DNA from: Nakaseomyces glabratus
Lineage: Eukaryota > Ascomycota > Saccharomycetes > Saccharomycetales > Saccharomycetaceae
Assembly: GCF_010111755.1 (NCBI RefSeq)
Contig: NC_088955.1
Span: forward strand, 124,001 to 188,000
Direction: 5' to 3'
DNA: 64,000 bases
Shown here: positions 10,001 to 18,188 of the stretch, piece after piece
How the letters are laid out: every line of letters starts with the position of its first letter
Numbering within the stretch: position 1 is the first letter of the stretch
Translations under genes and position numbers: made by a program
The notes under the pieces: model-generated
The model's database searches: none
Seen by the model: the letters and a program-made list of their open reading frames with translations, nothing else
What the model was told of the DNA's origin: nothing

Positions 10001-10364
10001 CTAGTTCCTGTTGCAACTTCTCTGTGCCTGTAGTGTGTTTCTGTTGGTCTTCTACGAGATCATGGTTCTCTTGTTTCAGCTGCTCGATCTTCTTCTTAAA
10101 CTTCTCGTTCATCGCTTGCAACCTTCTGCACTCCATGAGCAAGTTCTCGCTCAGGTCCATGGTGAAGTTGATATCCTTGGAGTTATTGGTGGCTCTCATC
10201 ATGGACTCGTAAGAGTTCGAGGCCATGAACATCGGCAGCTCGTCCGTGTTGTCCTTAGTGGCGAGCACATCCGTCACTGATTCTGATCCCTCCGGCACGT
10301 CTTTCATCTGTTCTTTCAACTTCTCCAACCCATCTTCCAGTTCATGGTCAGATGTATGAGACAT
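4077..10364 (-). CDS. NUM1: NUM1: cortical anchor for dynein and mitochondria (PH domain)
   Basis: The 2095-residue protein has three parts. The N-terminal part (about residues 50-240) contains the conserved block SKDINFTMDLSENLLMECRR and a long coiled coil; in Num1 this region binds mitochondria and dynein. A middle array (about 320-1550) consists of some 30 degenerate 32-residue units of the form xPxxxFLxxKA...G...I....Y..L. A C-terminal PH domain (about 1915-2035), which in Num1 binds PI(4,5)P2 at the plasma membrane, precedes a basic tail. Num1 clusters at the mother cortex, tethers mitochondria and recruits dynein for spindle positioning. S. cerevisiae Num1 is longer (about 2750 residues) and has near-identical 64-residue repeats, exactly twice the unit here. 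The first about 350 bp of the gene are visibly richer in GC than the rest. Confidence 0.94.
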   Translation of the reverse strand: MSHTSDHELEDGLEKLKEQMKDVPEGSESVTDVLATKDNTDELPMFMASNSYESMMRATNNSKDINFTMDLSENLLMECRRLQAMNEKFKKKIEQLKQENHDLVEDQQKHTTGTEKLQQELDDLKHLNWDLEANLDSCNNALRLIRNEKNDLDENYKTTREQLDAIRTESEVLKLENQKLQSQLSSHVANIDQESKSMRQRLSNLNDENDELSSKVNSLETSLSTLKNGLLRFLKKQKLVEEDTSDLEDDFFDTRSIDTMATEINNDLPIEKLETMAQSHNCKLIPIDQDTESYKLNSLPLESIINKINDSEDFEVISRKELETLREQVKNPEITIERVKDSLSSDNKDQQIKLMKWIAQLNSRIILTEDKYNEMNNRIFNPNRAQLSETAEKIGLNVIEKNDLENLKEKALNPSVDLIKIFARNNNMTAIPTERYEMLESSYNTPTKEFLEERANDLNHTLIDKKSLNDMRESIENPDISFIKEAAKKFNEKIISTAEYEEMMRCLENPSLEFLTSKAEQMKQKIIPAEVFEDLENTSKHPSMEFLNQKAFEAGYKVVSVSDYDQLKRSVEQPSLDFITEKAEDYDQRLISSDEFEELMQISQDPPIDFLSARASAKGYEMLKTKQYDDLLRKTNEPTAKELAAIASGVGYVAIPDSEYLTLKEISENPSMGILREKAEAYNHVVIDKNEYEDMKMKSNDKNAAIENIASFGFKAVPLSEYNELIDSTLENSSLEDLRKRLDSEGYVMVERDIYNKLSLPVFERGSLDDTMKLCEKFSLRAVSKEEFEELEKSASSPVLSIDELIERVKSHGFMVHSLEEHKELQKKFEEPDINYLIEKAQKYNVVLIDSNENSRNEELIKNTPLSFVREKAALHDCSIIETKKLEEMQTQIEQPTIEMLKETAEKIDCIVMTSEEKTKLDEHMAKPPLDYLKEKARRQRKELVDLVEFRELIRKTTNPTGDEIKQYANSLQSVVLLNDEYNDLQKQIEYPTLDYLVSSLEKFNYVAIPKEEYEHSVDRYNNPSNDYLSEKLADNGMIMVNNNEYQNLLLSVDNPELAYLEEKAKAFRKIVIDKEEFQYKLDIFENPSLEFLESKANNINKQIIDKDELNDLRDKLRNPTEDYLIEHAELQNKTLVDKTDYQCKLRQLENPTIDFLRNMARKESMVLMAKNEAETMQAMLSQPDLDYLKASAKELGYEIVELARYRELVNNSETPSFEFLQSKIHSMNYVIVRQEKWESVKQKAENPTEEELKSYAHNYNLKVFTSDELNDFIAQIKLQERNNTSPSSKVKASKQYFEQLIKEQKQQPGKIKEHAQALGFVTLPTDEYENLIKNQKDSALKKEEIYRAAREMNMTVIDKESYSKFIQQRSSPVKLTYEELQSLATKMDMDLIKRTPDLRSNSSGTRLNFVEKEESAEDSSSSSTGEKSENLTQNKSPFLTSNTSSLTLEELTNKAKELGYILSPMRKSASPLSDIPDLTSESTATNSTLTNTHENHSSLDLSKITQDNHKAQSKTIPNKLDINTVQELLKETEYELINKKQLKELKSVRKPSKPTKPTEKELQKIASTLGLSLLTQEQLKDLEDPAKLSDDDLKKEASKRSLIVLSLKSYKALLSKERQASKPIPKITRLEIVKKAPVHGLIAIDQREYNSLKTDNKKIDIGKVDENMLRTRAKELGLVVMDKNDASHMERVSKPKTKLELIKLLQIRYNLVAIPRAEYSKLKSQITNAKSTESPSSTAEIETNAKSSNITDVEQMKQELSSQGFLVVPSTCFISTAYAKTPTTKKVVVLPRMYYMTLLARSNPRPIKRTTLSSRNNTSNLDSTLVSEASELPLKSKTAPSSPASEVPPNTISSALYGGTSFNESSTVKSESTPLSFSPTQSPLHTPSKRTAKKPPMNRSTSVDTLGTLNSIASMNEKTMIPALTQTVIGEYLYKYYPKLGHIGGEGRHRRYFWIHPYSMTLYWSETNPVMENAAQSKTKGVSILNVSVIPDNSSHPSGLYYKSIVVTTDDRNVIFTCPTRERHMVWYNSLRYLLQRSIDGIPYDEIVEDSDNDMYAGKVFPLGRQGQHVPGRLGTRTTMRSPSISSLRDRVKK

Positions 10365-11022
10365 TTGTTAATAGAGTTTAAAGGTTGTCCTTTTGTTATT
10401 CTTCCAGTTAAAAATATCAAAAAAAAAACTAAGTAAAAAGATACTTACCCTCAAAGAAAAAAATAAAGAACTGTGCTCACAAACCAATCCTTTATGTTGT
10501 TTCAAACACCTGTACTTTGAATGAACTACTTCTTATAGCAATAACAGCAGAAACGGGTATTAAAAAAATTAGCCGCCGAAGATAAAGAGAAAGAAAGAGG
10601 ACGAGATCTGAGGCCGAGAAGTGTGTGGTATTTATAGTCTGCCAGAAAAGTGCCGCCCAAACTGTTGAGGAAGGAAGAATGAGAAAAAAAAAAAAAAGAA
10701 AACTTTGTTGGTTGTGTGGTGTTGGAGAGGAAAGCCCTGACACAAAAACAAAAACAAAGCAAAATCAAAAAAAAACAAAAAGCCGGGTAACGTTTAGCGA
10801 CAATTAAACGCAAAACTACGGAGTACGTCCGCAGAGAGAGACAACGGAAAGCCATTTATCATATTATTTTTGATAGCTTTTGTTCCCCTACCCCTACAAT
10901 CCCTCTGGACAACCGGGAAAGTTTGTTGTGTGTGCTCCACAGAGATCTCGCGGGGAATGCGGAAAAGTAACATTTGCATCAGAGAAGAGGCACAGCCTTA
11001 TTCTTCGGCCTTTGTCTGTTAG

Positions 11023-11027
11023 CCAAT
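11023..11027 (+). promoter_or_regulatory. CCAAT box (possible Hap2/3/4/5 site) upstream of KGD2
   Basis: AGCCAATGA lies about 690 bp before KGD2. Hap complex control of KGD2 is known in S. cerevisiae. The pentamer alone is weak evidence and the site is distant. Confidence 0.3.
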
Positions 11028-11450
11028 GAAAGACAAAAAAAAATCGAAGTACATGGAGATATATCGTGTGCTACGTGTTGTTTATATACCTATGTACGTT
11101 TGTTTACAATTGGTTATGTATTGGTATACGATTTGTTTATCTAATTTATCAGTGGTGGGCAACGGCTCTCACGTATCACGATATGTAGCGATAACGTATA
11201 TATTGTGATGTACGGATGTTTTGTAAACCCAGCATTTCTAACCTCCCTACACCACACTTAATCTCCTCTCTCTCAGCACCGTTTTACCCTTTTTCTCATC
11301 GCTTGAGGGAGGGCAAGCCGTTAGTTGGTGAAAGAGCGAATCAGAAGGCGAGAATTGGTGATTACGCAGATAATCCCGCACCGAGCAAAGGCAGTTAAGA
11401 GAGAAAGGAGGAGAGGGACTCCGAGATCGCGGTTCGCTGTGCGTGAGGAC

Positions 11451-11500
11451 GGGGAGCGACGGGGAGCTACGGGGAGCTACGGGGAGATACGGGGGGAGGC
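11451..11500 (+). repeat. Decamer tandem repeat in KGD2 promoter
   Basis: Five consecutive 10-bp units of the form GGGGAGCTAC (variants GGGGAGCGAC, GGGGAGATAC and a last partial unit) lie 110-160 bp upstream of the TATA-proximal region. Confidence 0.8.
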
Positions 11501-11514
11501 CTTTTCGGCCTCCC
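11494..11514. repeat. Perfect inverted repeat GGGAGGCC / GGCCTCCC
   Basis: Two 8-bp arms (11494-11501 and 11507-11514) flank a 5-bp spacer, directly abutting the decamer array. It may be a hairpin or a dimeric factor site. Confidence 0.75.
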
Positions 11515-11572
11515 ACTCGCACTAATCCAAATCCTGTGAAGGCGAATTGTGTGTGGGAGGGGAGATGGGCGT

Positions 11573-11582
11573 TATATATAAG
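11573..11582 (+). promoter_or_regulatory. TATA box of KGD2
   Basis: TATATATAAG lies about 135 bp upstream of the KGD2 ATG, a typical yeast distance. Confidence 0.6.
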
Positions 11583-11713
11583 AGCAAAGCGCATTGCAAT
11601 CGTATTTGGTACCGCCTTGGTGGAAGGAGAAAATAGTAGCACCAAAAATACACGATTAAGAAAAGGTGTGCTTTATTGTACTTGGGAGAGGAAAACTACT
11701 ACAGAACGAAACA

Positions 11714-12955
11714 ATGTTGTCGAGGTCGGCTGTTTGCGCAAAAAGATACATTACACCACGCCATGTGGCTGCATGGAAATTGCCGGTGCAGAAGGTTGTT
11801 CCTGCGTACTTGTCGCAGTACCGTTGGGCGTCTACGTCTGTTAAGGTGCCCTCCATGGCAGAGTCCCTGACTGAGGGTTCTTTGAAGGAGTTCACAAAGA
11901 AAGTCGGTGAGTTTGTTGAGCAAGATGAGCTTTTGGCCACCATTGAGACCGATAAGATTGATATCGAGGTTAACTCGCCAGTATCTGGTACAGTCACCAA
12001 GCTAAATTTCGAACCAGAGGACACTGTCACTGTTGGTGACGAGCTGGCACAGATTGAAGAAGGTGGTGCACCAGCTGATGGTGGAGCCAAGCCTGCTGCC
12101 GAAGAATCGAAACCTGCTGAGGAATCGAAACCAGCAGAGCAAGCTAAGCCAGCTGCACCAGCTGCGGAGAAAAAATCAGCTCCAGTGAAGAAGCCAGAAT
12201 CTCCAAAGCAAGAGGCATCCAACGCTGCACAACAAGCCCCATCCACTGCAGCCTTCTCCCGTAATGAGAACAGAGTGAAGATGAACCGTATGAGAATGAG
12301 AATTGCTGAAAGATTAAAGGAATCTCAAAACACCGCAGCATCTCTAACCACATTCAACGAAGTCGATATGTCCGCATTGATGGAAATGAGAAAGCTATAT
12401 AAGGATGAAATCATCAAGAAGACCGGTACCAAGTTTGGCTTCATGGGTCTATTCTCTAAGGCTTGTACACTGGCTGCCAAGGATATTCCAGCTGTTAACG
12501 GTGCCATTGAAGGTGACCAAATTGTATACCGTGACTACACAGATATCTCGATTGCTGTTGCCACTCCTAAGGGTTTGGTTACCCCAGTTGTCCGTAATGC
12601 AGAGTCTCTATCCGTGATAGAGATTGAACAAGAGATCGTCAGATTGGGTCAAAAGGCCAGAGATGGTAAGTTGACTTTAGAAGATATGGCTGGTGGTACT
12701 TTTACCATATCCAACGGTGGTGTTTTCGGTTCTTTGTACGGTACACCAATTATCAACATGCCACAAACCGCTGTGTTGGGTCTGCATGGTGTGAAGGAGA
12801 GACCAGTTACTGTTAACGGCCAAATTGTCTCTAGACCAATGATGTATCTAGCTCTAACTTACGACCACAGATTGCTAGATGGTAGAGAAGCAGTCACATT
12901 CTTGAAGACAGTCAAGGAATTGATTGAGGATCCAAAGAAGATGTTATTATGGTAA
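11714..12955 (+). CDS. KGD2: KGD2: dihydrolipoyl succinyltransferase (E2 of 2-oxoglutarate dehydrogenase)
   Basis: The 413-residue protein begins with a basic, Asp/Glu-free mitochondrial targeting sequence (about residues 1-40). It then carries a lipoyl domain (about 43-117) with the lipoyl-lysine in ETDKIDIE (K81), an Ala/Pro/Lys-rich linker (about 118-190) and a catalytic domain ending with the active-site signature DHRLLDG (His385). As in other 2-oxoglutarate E2s no separate E3-binding domain is evident. It transfers succinyl groups to CoA in the mitochondrial matrix, in the TCA cycle. The start is the ATG at 11714, since upstream in-frame codons are not ATG and lie close to the TATA box. 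A TATTTAT element is present 143 nt after the stop. Confidence 0.98.
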   Translation: MLSRSAVCAKRYITPRHVAAWKLPVQKVVPAYLSQYRWASTSVKVPSMAESLTEGSLKEFTKKVGEFVEQDELLATIETDKIDIEVNSPVSGTVTKLNFEPEDTVTVGDELAQIEEGGAPADGGAKPAAEESKPAEESKPAEQAKPAAPAAEKKSAPVKKPESPKQEASNAAQQAPSTAAFSRNENRVKMNRMRMRIAERLKESQNTAASLTTFNEVDMSALMEMRKLYKDEIIKKTGTKFGFMGLFSKACTLAAKDIPAVNGAIEGDQIVYRDYTDISIAVATPKGLVTPVVRNAESLSVIEIEQEIVRLGQKARDGKLTLEDMAGGTFTISNGGVFGSLYGTPIINMPQTAVLGLHGVKERPVTVNGQIVSRPMMYLALTYDHRLLDGREAVTFLKTVKELIEDPKKMLLW

Positions 12956-13299
12956 TTTAATTCATCATTTTTGAAGGGGACTTTACAAGACAAGGAGTAA
13001 AAAACAAACAAACCAAAAAAAAGCACGCTGAAACAGAGAACAATTACAAATATTCATCAATTTTTCTGCAACTCGGTATTCAAAGTCGATAAGACACTAT
13101 TTATAATTTAAATATTCTTTCCCAGATGAATTCGTCATTCTATTTCAAGTAAATAATAAATATATATTGTGATCTAGATCACGTTATTGCTATGCTTTTT
13201 GTATTTGCTAAAAAATATAAGTGATTTTTAGCTCGTATAATGGACTAGGTAACTAAGATAGTAATGCCAAAAAAGTTGTATAAAATGCGATTATGTATA
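12956..13299. other. KGD2-EKI1 convergent 3' region
   Basis: This is 344 bp of AT-rich 3'-flanking DNA. It contains one TATTTAT word at 13098-13104 on the KGD2 strand (possible Cth-protein target) and nothing else recognised. Confidence 0.6.
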
Positions 13300-14574
13300 T
13301 TAAAGCGGTAGATAATTAACAGACTCTGCGATTAAGCGGTTATCGTTCTTGTCGACCAAGTTAAATTGTATCAGATCACCCCAGAAACAGGATAATTTTT
13401 CTTTGCAAAAGAGGAGGTATTGAAATTCTGGTTCGTCATTAAATTTCCCGTTAACTTCCGGAGTGGCGTCTCGAGAATTGACAGTAGTGGTATTAATTGT
13501 GCCACTCTGCAGGATGGCCCACACAGACCAAAATAGTTGAGCGCAGGGTCTCCAAAGCTCTATATCATGTTTTAGTTTCTGCTTGTCGAGCATGGTTCTA
13601 GGTGTGTGTGAGTGGTGTAGGTAGCAATCTATGAATTCGTCGATTTTGTCCTTTGAAGGGTACCTGTCGTAATCTGACTTGTAAGAGTCCAATCTGTCGT
13701 AGTCGTGCATCCATTCACTCATGTGGTTAGATATATCGAAGGCTACTGGGTTTGGTCCGGCATACTCAAAGTCTATAAGCATTAGGTTTTTGTTCTTTTC
13801 GTTATCCTTGTCTATCAAAAGCACGTTTCCGTGTTGTAAATCGTTGTGGCAGAAGACGAAGTTGTCTTGTGAACTGTAATGAGTGTTTGCAAAACACCAG
13901 TCTCTATAAGTTGCGACAGAATCTTTGAAAAACTGCCAATCGTTAACATGCAAGTACTTCTCCAGATTTTTCTTATCAGAGATCCATTGTTCGCCGACGG
14001 TCTCTAATATGGAGAACCAGTCGGATAATTTTTGGAAGCAAGAACCGTACAGGTATTGCTCATCACTGGTGAGTTCTACCTCTGTGTGTAACTTGTTCAT
14101 GCGCATGGCAATATTTTGCATGACCCAAGGGTCAGCGAGGTCATTTCGAGCCACTGAGGCTGATCCCCTTACGTATGCTTCGAATCTGCCATTGGCGAAG
14201 CAACCCAATATCACTGGGCCCCTTAGTTGTGATTCCCGGAGTCTTTGTAGGACTTTAATCTCGTAAGACCTTGCGACAATGGCTTCTAGTTTTGCACCGA
14301 ACACTCTTAGAAGCAAAGATGACGAGTCATCGTATATGGCCTCGTAGATGATATTGGTAAGTGCGCCTTTGATCTTTCTTAGTTTGAACTTGTTAATATC
14401 TGAGCATTCGTGGTCCCATAGCTTCAACTCTCTAATTACTTCGAAAACCTGTTGTTTGAACTGGTTTTCCTCGGTCAATGGGTTGAGTAACTTCTCGGTG
14501 AAGGGGATTGAGTCCAGCGATATGAGGTCTTTATCCTTCCCTGACCCATAAACTTTCCTCTTCAGGTAAGACAT
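13300..14574 (-). CDS. EKI1: EKI1: ethanolamine (choline) kinase
   Basis: The 424-residue protein of the choline/ethanolamine kinase family has the Brenner-type catalytic loop FCHNDLQHGNVLL (about residues 238-250) and the following LIDFEYAGPNPVAFDISNH (about 262-280), which holds the Mg-binding Asp and the choline-kinase motif. It phosphorylates ethanolamine and probably choline, the first step of the CDP-ethanolamine (Kennedy) route to phosphatidylethanolamine. Synteny between KGD2 and SWI5 makes it EKI1 (YDR147W) rather than its ohnologue CKI1 (YLR133W). It is about 110 residues shorter than S. cerevisiae Eki1, mainly because the N-terminal extension is shorter. Substrate preference cannot be read from sequence. 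Confidence 0.86.
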   Translation of the reverse strand: MSYLKRKVYGSGKDKDLISLDSIPFTEKLLNPLTEENQFKQQVFEVIRELKLWDHECSDINKFKLRKIKGALTNIIYEAIYDDSSSLLLRVFGAKLEAIVARSYEIKVLQRLRESQLRGPVILGCFANGRFEAYVRGSASVARNDLADPWVMQNIAMRMNKLHTEVELTSDEQYLYGSCFQKLSDWFSILETVGEQWISDKKNLEKYLHVNDWQFFKDSVATYRDWCFANTHYSSQDNFVFCHNDLQHGNVLLIDKDNEKNKNLMLIDFEYAGPNPVAFDISNHMSEWMHDYDRLDSYKSDYDRYPSKDKIDEFIDCYLHHSHTPRTMLDKQKLKHDIELWRPCAQLFWSVWAILQSGTINTTTVNSRDATPEVNGKFNDEPEFQYLLFCKEKLSCFWGDLIQFNLVDKNDNRLIAESVNYLPL

Positions 14575-15123
14575 GCTTAATCTTTTCTGGTGCCAGTTTT
14601 CAAAAAGTATGTTAGCATCTGATGATTACTCAAAATTTAAATTTATGGCAGTTGGTTGAAATGCACACTGCAGATTATACGTTGAGCAAGAGAAAGCCAA
14701 GAAAGACATACATAGAGACAAAGAGAGTCACTGTTCAAATCGCTGGCAACGTGTAAATCAGATGATCGCCAATTTCTGTTGTATAACTGTAATAAGATAC
14801 AGTAAGGTGATGTGGGTGATCCTTGTAGTGGGGATGTGATCATGAAATTTTTGCAACTGCTTTTCTTGATGCAGGTGAAGGGGGGTAGAGAAAAAAAAAA
14901 AGGCTCAATAATGAAATGAAATAGGTGAGGGAGATTCAGTGAAAGGCCAGATGTCCGGATCCGTTACATTGTGCTTGCAGAATCAAGCAGCTATTTAGCA
15001 AATAGAACACTTGCTCTGATAAGGTAAAAGGTCCCCCCCCCCATACAGATAGATCCTCCTTGCAGCTCTCACTTTGTTGTTTTGTATTGGCCGGTATGGA
15101 GCAGAAAAAAATTGATGATTTAA

Positions 15124-15146
15124 CTCAATTAGGAAAGACGTAAACA
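15124..15146 (+). promoter_or_regulatory. Candidate Mcm1-Fkh2 composite site upstream of SWI5
   Basis: CTCAATTAGG (15124-15133) is one base from the Mcm1 CC-N6-GG palindrome. It is followed by GGAAA and, 6 bp on, GTAAACA (15140-15146), a perfect Forkhead site. This order and spacing are those of CLB2-cluster (G2/M) promoters, to which SWI5 belongs in S. cerevisiae. Confidence 0.55.
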
Positions 15147-15254
15147 CGCGAGCCGAGAAAAAGCACTGAAAAAAAAAAATGGATGTTGATACTGGAACAA
15201 GTCGATAGGACTAGTGGTGAGCAGTGCTTTGTTTTCCATATAGGCTTGATTGCA

Positions 15255-15300
15255 GGGGGGAGAGGGAGAGGGCGAAGGAGAAGGAGAAGGAGAAGGAGGC
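15255..15300 (+). repeat. GA-rich simple repeat
   Basis: GGGAGA and GGAGAA units follow each other in the SWI5 promoter, about 210-250 bp upstream of the ATG. Confidence 0.8.
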
Positions 15301-15508
15301 ATAGGACGATCTTGAGAAATTGTTTATATATATTTGAATTGCAATGAGAGCGTTAGTTCCCAGGCGATGTACATAGGCTCTTTAACCACACCAGACGCCC
15401 AAGAGACGGTATAACTAAGGAAGCTGGTATTTCTTTCACTTACAGACTAGAGAAGTTGTTGATTTTTTTTTTGTCTATTGGGTTTCGAGTTTCAGTAATA
15501 CATATACA

Positions 15509-17578
15509 ATGGACGGCGACTGGGGCACGAAGGTTGACAGCCAGGAGGATTTTTTGAAAGAGGGCAGGAGTTTCAATATATTTGGAGGCGACGATATTGG
15601 GCTCAATTTTGATCTGGGCGATTTTGAAAGTGGTGAGCCCGATCTCGGTGTGATGAGCAATGATTTTGATACTTATATTCTGGATAATTTTTTGAACGAT
15701 GGAGGAGATGCTGGGCATGTAGGTAAGGTGGCAGAAGTAGAGGATCTAGAGATAGCAGATATTTGTGGAACCAATAACGATAAGGGAGCACATATACAGC
15801 CACAATCGCAGTCGCACTCGCAAACGTTATCGCACTCGCAATCACAGCAACAAGCACAAATACAGCCGCAGCCGCAACTGTTTAATGATAGGGCGTCGCT
15901 TGATCTGTTATCGTCTCCGCTGGGCGAGGCTCTGTGGAAGCAGCAGGAGGAGCTGCGGGAGGCGCTACGTATACAGCAGGAGCTCAATGCCCAGGTAGTT
16001 CAGAAGCTTGATAAAACTGTTGAGCAGCAGGAGCAACTGCAGCGCGTGCTGCAGCAGCAAAAACAGCGCGCATCGAGGGCGGACTACTCCTTATCGCCTG
16101 CGCTGAGCGATGCTGGAGCGGATAAAGGCAACTACATGGATTACCTAATGGCCGATGGTGTTGATCGTGCTGATCGTGCTGATAGTGGTGATAGTGGTGA
16201 AAATGCTGGTGGATCTGGATCTGGATCTAGTAGCCATTGTCGGGACAACAAGCACAATGGCTCGCCAGTGAAGCGTGGGAAGTACGGGACGAACGGGAAG
16301 TACGGGACGAACGTACGAGTGAAGCTAGATTTCGAGGATGTAGTTAGTAATGGTGCTGTGAACGGCGGCCAGCACTTATCGGTGCTGTCCCCACAGAGCA
16401 GCAACAAGCTGAATATTAAGAAGGCTGCGCACCGGGCAGTTCCGTACACGCCCAAGTCTCGAGTGAGCTCGATGACGTATACGCCGTCGACGTTATTGAC
16501 ACCTCAGCCGAACAATGGCGCGGGGAAGTTTGACAATGTGACGATCTCGCCTGAGTCTGTGACAATGTCTCCAGTGATAGGGCTTGGGATACACAGTGGT
16601 GCCGATGCGGGATTTTCGTTGAAGCCACCGCCAATGGATATACTGCCCACGATTCCCGGGTCCACGAGTGCTACGCCTGCGAAGCAAGGCAATGGGCAAG
16701 CCCGAGGGTACTCTGGGCCTTCTGTCGGACTATCAGCGGGGCCAACCCGTGCCAACGATGGGTTTGATAAGCTGGGATCGGCGGAGGATCTTCTGTTGGA
16801 ATACCCGGTAAATCCCTCGCTGTCCCCGGAAGAGCTGGCGCCTGAAGTAGGCGGAGCGGGAGACGAGTACTCGCAGGGCCAGTTTCAGCTGGAGCGCACT
16901 GAGACCACGCTGTTACCGCCGGAGATGTCCAGTCCCGTTCGGTACAGCGGTGCGAGTTCGTTGAATGTCTCACCTGTGCTGAAGAGCCGGCATGTGAAGA
17001 TGTCGCAGCCGGGGTCGCCAGTCCGGCTGACATTGGGCCGCAGCTACCTTGACACTGACGAGGCGAGCGACGAAGACGAGATTCTCAGCAGTCCTACGAA
17101 GATTACGAGGAAGCTGACGACGCTTCCGCGCGGGAGCATTGATGTCTATGTCAAGGAGCTTCCCGACCGGATGTACGAGTGTTTGTATCCGCAGTGTGGG
17201 AAGACGTTCAAGCGTCGGTACAACATCCGGTCGCATATTCAGACGCACCTGGAGGACAGGCCCTACAGGTGCGACTATGATGGCTGCGACAAGGCCTTTG
17301 TTCGGAACCACGATCTGGTACGGCACAAGAAGACGCACCAGGAGAAGAGCTACGCGTGCCCCTGTGGCAAGATGTTCAACCGTGAGGATGCGCTGGCGGT
17401 ACACCGGAGTCGGATGATCTGCATCGGAGGCAAGAAGTACGCGAACGTTGTGATCAAGCGCTCGCCCAGAAAGCGCGGCAGGCCCAGAAAGGAAGAAGGC
17501 AGCCCTGTCAAGGAGAGCATACGCCGAGACAGTCAGGGCCAGCTCATCACCCGCATGGAGAGGCAATTGGCCCAATAG
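15509..17578 (+). CDS. SWI5: SWI5: cell-cycle-regulated C2H2 transcription factor (Swi5/Ace2 family)
   Basis: The 689-residue protein has three C2H2 zinc fingers at about residues 556-640. Two are canonical and a third is shortened (CPCGKMFNREDALAVHR), the Swi5/Ace2 arrangement. A basic nuclear localisation cluster, PRKRGRPRK, lies just C-terminal. It is flanked by SPRK and SPVK, Cdk1 consensus sites that in Swi5 block nuclear import until mitotic exit. The N-terminal half is Gln/Ser-rich with many SP/TP sites. Adjacent EKI1 and TAF12 identify it as the SWI5 (YDR146C) orthologue rather than ACE2, although the neighbouring zinc transporter recalls the ACE2-ZRT2 pair. The coding region is strikingly GC-rich compared with the other genes here. 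Confidence 0.88.
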   Translation: MDGDWGTKVDSQEDFLKEGRSFNIFGGDDIGLNFDLGDFESGEPDLGVMSNDFDTYILDNFLNDGGDAGHVGKVAEVEDLEIADICGTNNDKGAHIQPQSQSHSQTLSHSQSQQQAQIQPQPQLFNDRASLDLLSSPLGEALWKQQEELREALRIQQELNAQVVQKLDKTVEQQEQLQRVLQQQKQRASRADYSLSPALSDAGADKGNYMDYLMADGVDRADRADSGDSGENAGGSGSGSSSHCRDNKHNGSPVKRGKYGTNGKYGTNVRVKLDFEDVVSNGAVNGGQHLSVLSPQSSNKLNIKKAAHRAVPYTPKSRVSSMTYTPSTLLTPQPNNGAGKFDNVTISPESVTMSPVIGLGIHSGADAGFSLKPPPMDILPTIPGSTSATPAKQGNGQARGYSGPSVGLSAGPTRANDGFDKLGSAEDLLLEYPVNPSLSPEELAPEVGGAGDEYSQGQFQLERTETTLLPPEMSSPVRYSGASSLNVSPVLKSRHVKMSQPGSPVRLTLGRSYLDTDEASDEDEILSSPTKITRKLTTLPRGSIDVYVKELPDRMYECLYPQCGKTFKRRYNIRSHIQTHLEDRPYRCDYDGCDKAFVRNHDLVRHKKTHQEKSYACPCGKMFNREDALAVHRSRMICIGGKKYANVVIKRSPRKRGRPRKEEGSPVKESIRRDSQGQLITRMERQLAQ

Positions 17579-17753
17579 ACAGTTGAGCAGAGACAAGTTG
17601 AACAGACAATTGATCCTCGGAGAAACGGGGGGGCATAGAAGAAGGGGCGGAGCATGATTTACATATTTCTGAAAATAGCCAAGATACATTATTCCTGTAT
17701 ACGACTATGTACTAAATTTTGTTTAAATCTTCGAGAATTGTTTCTGAGGGAAA

Positions 17754-17885
17754 ATGTTTCTCCGAGAAAGAAGAGAAAGAAGCGAACAGAAATATGTTTC
17801 TCACCGAGAAAGAAGAAAAAGAAGGATGTTTCTCACCGAGAAAGAAGAAAAAAAAGAATGCTTCTCAGAAAGAAGCGAACAGAAA
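17754..17885 (+). repeat. Purine-rich minisatellite downstream of SWI5
   Basis: Four imperfect units begin with ATGTTTCTC(AC)CGAG or a close variant at 17754, 17794, 17826 and 17858, each followed by a GAAAGAAGAAA-like tail. Spacings are 40, 32 and 32 bp. Confidence 0.75.
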
Positions 17886-18188
17886 GATCTCAGGAGAGTT
17901 CGATGACAAGGACACGTCAGATTCTGAGTGTAAAGCCCGCATGACTCAGATTACATCTTCCATTTTTAATTTTCAATTTGCCATTTTTCCTCGGTGTCGG
18001 TGAGAACATCCAGCACAGAAGGAACACAAGAAAAAGAAACGCAACCGTCTTGCACGTTTGTCTGAGTAGAGAATATCGAAAACATTTCCCCTTTCGGGTA
18101 AGACAGGAAAGAAGCGAAGCGAAGAGGGTGACAGGCACAGCTATCTTCCTTTTAATGCTAAGATACGGACGCAGGGGTGAAGGGAATA

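Larger units (their letters stand above)
10365..11713. other. Divergent NUM1-KGD2 promoter region
   Basis: This 1349-bp divergent region contains long poly(A) tracts (about 10420-10440, 10680-10700, 10740-10780), a CCAAT box, a decamer array with an adjacent inverted repeat, and the KGD2 TATA box. No coding sequence was recognised. Confidence 0.65.
14575..15508. other. Divergent EKI1-SWI5 promoter region
   Basis: This 934-bp region contains a C10 run near 15033, several poly(A) tracts, an Mcm1-Fkh-like composite site and a GA-rich tract. No gene was seen. Confidence 0.65.

Noticed and set aside
11666..11713. N-terminal extension of KGD2 from a GTG codon
   Set aside because: Yeast nuclear genes start at ATG; the ATG at 11714 gives a proper mitochondrial presequence. 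The same reasoning shortened CDC33, MED7, EMW1, PFK27, MKC7 and the MCK1-type kinase.
16970..17689. 239-codon minus-strand open frame opposite the SWI5 zinc fingers
   Set aside because: A GC-rich antisense shadow with no family features; the plus strand encodes canonical C2H2 fingers.
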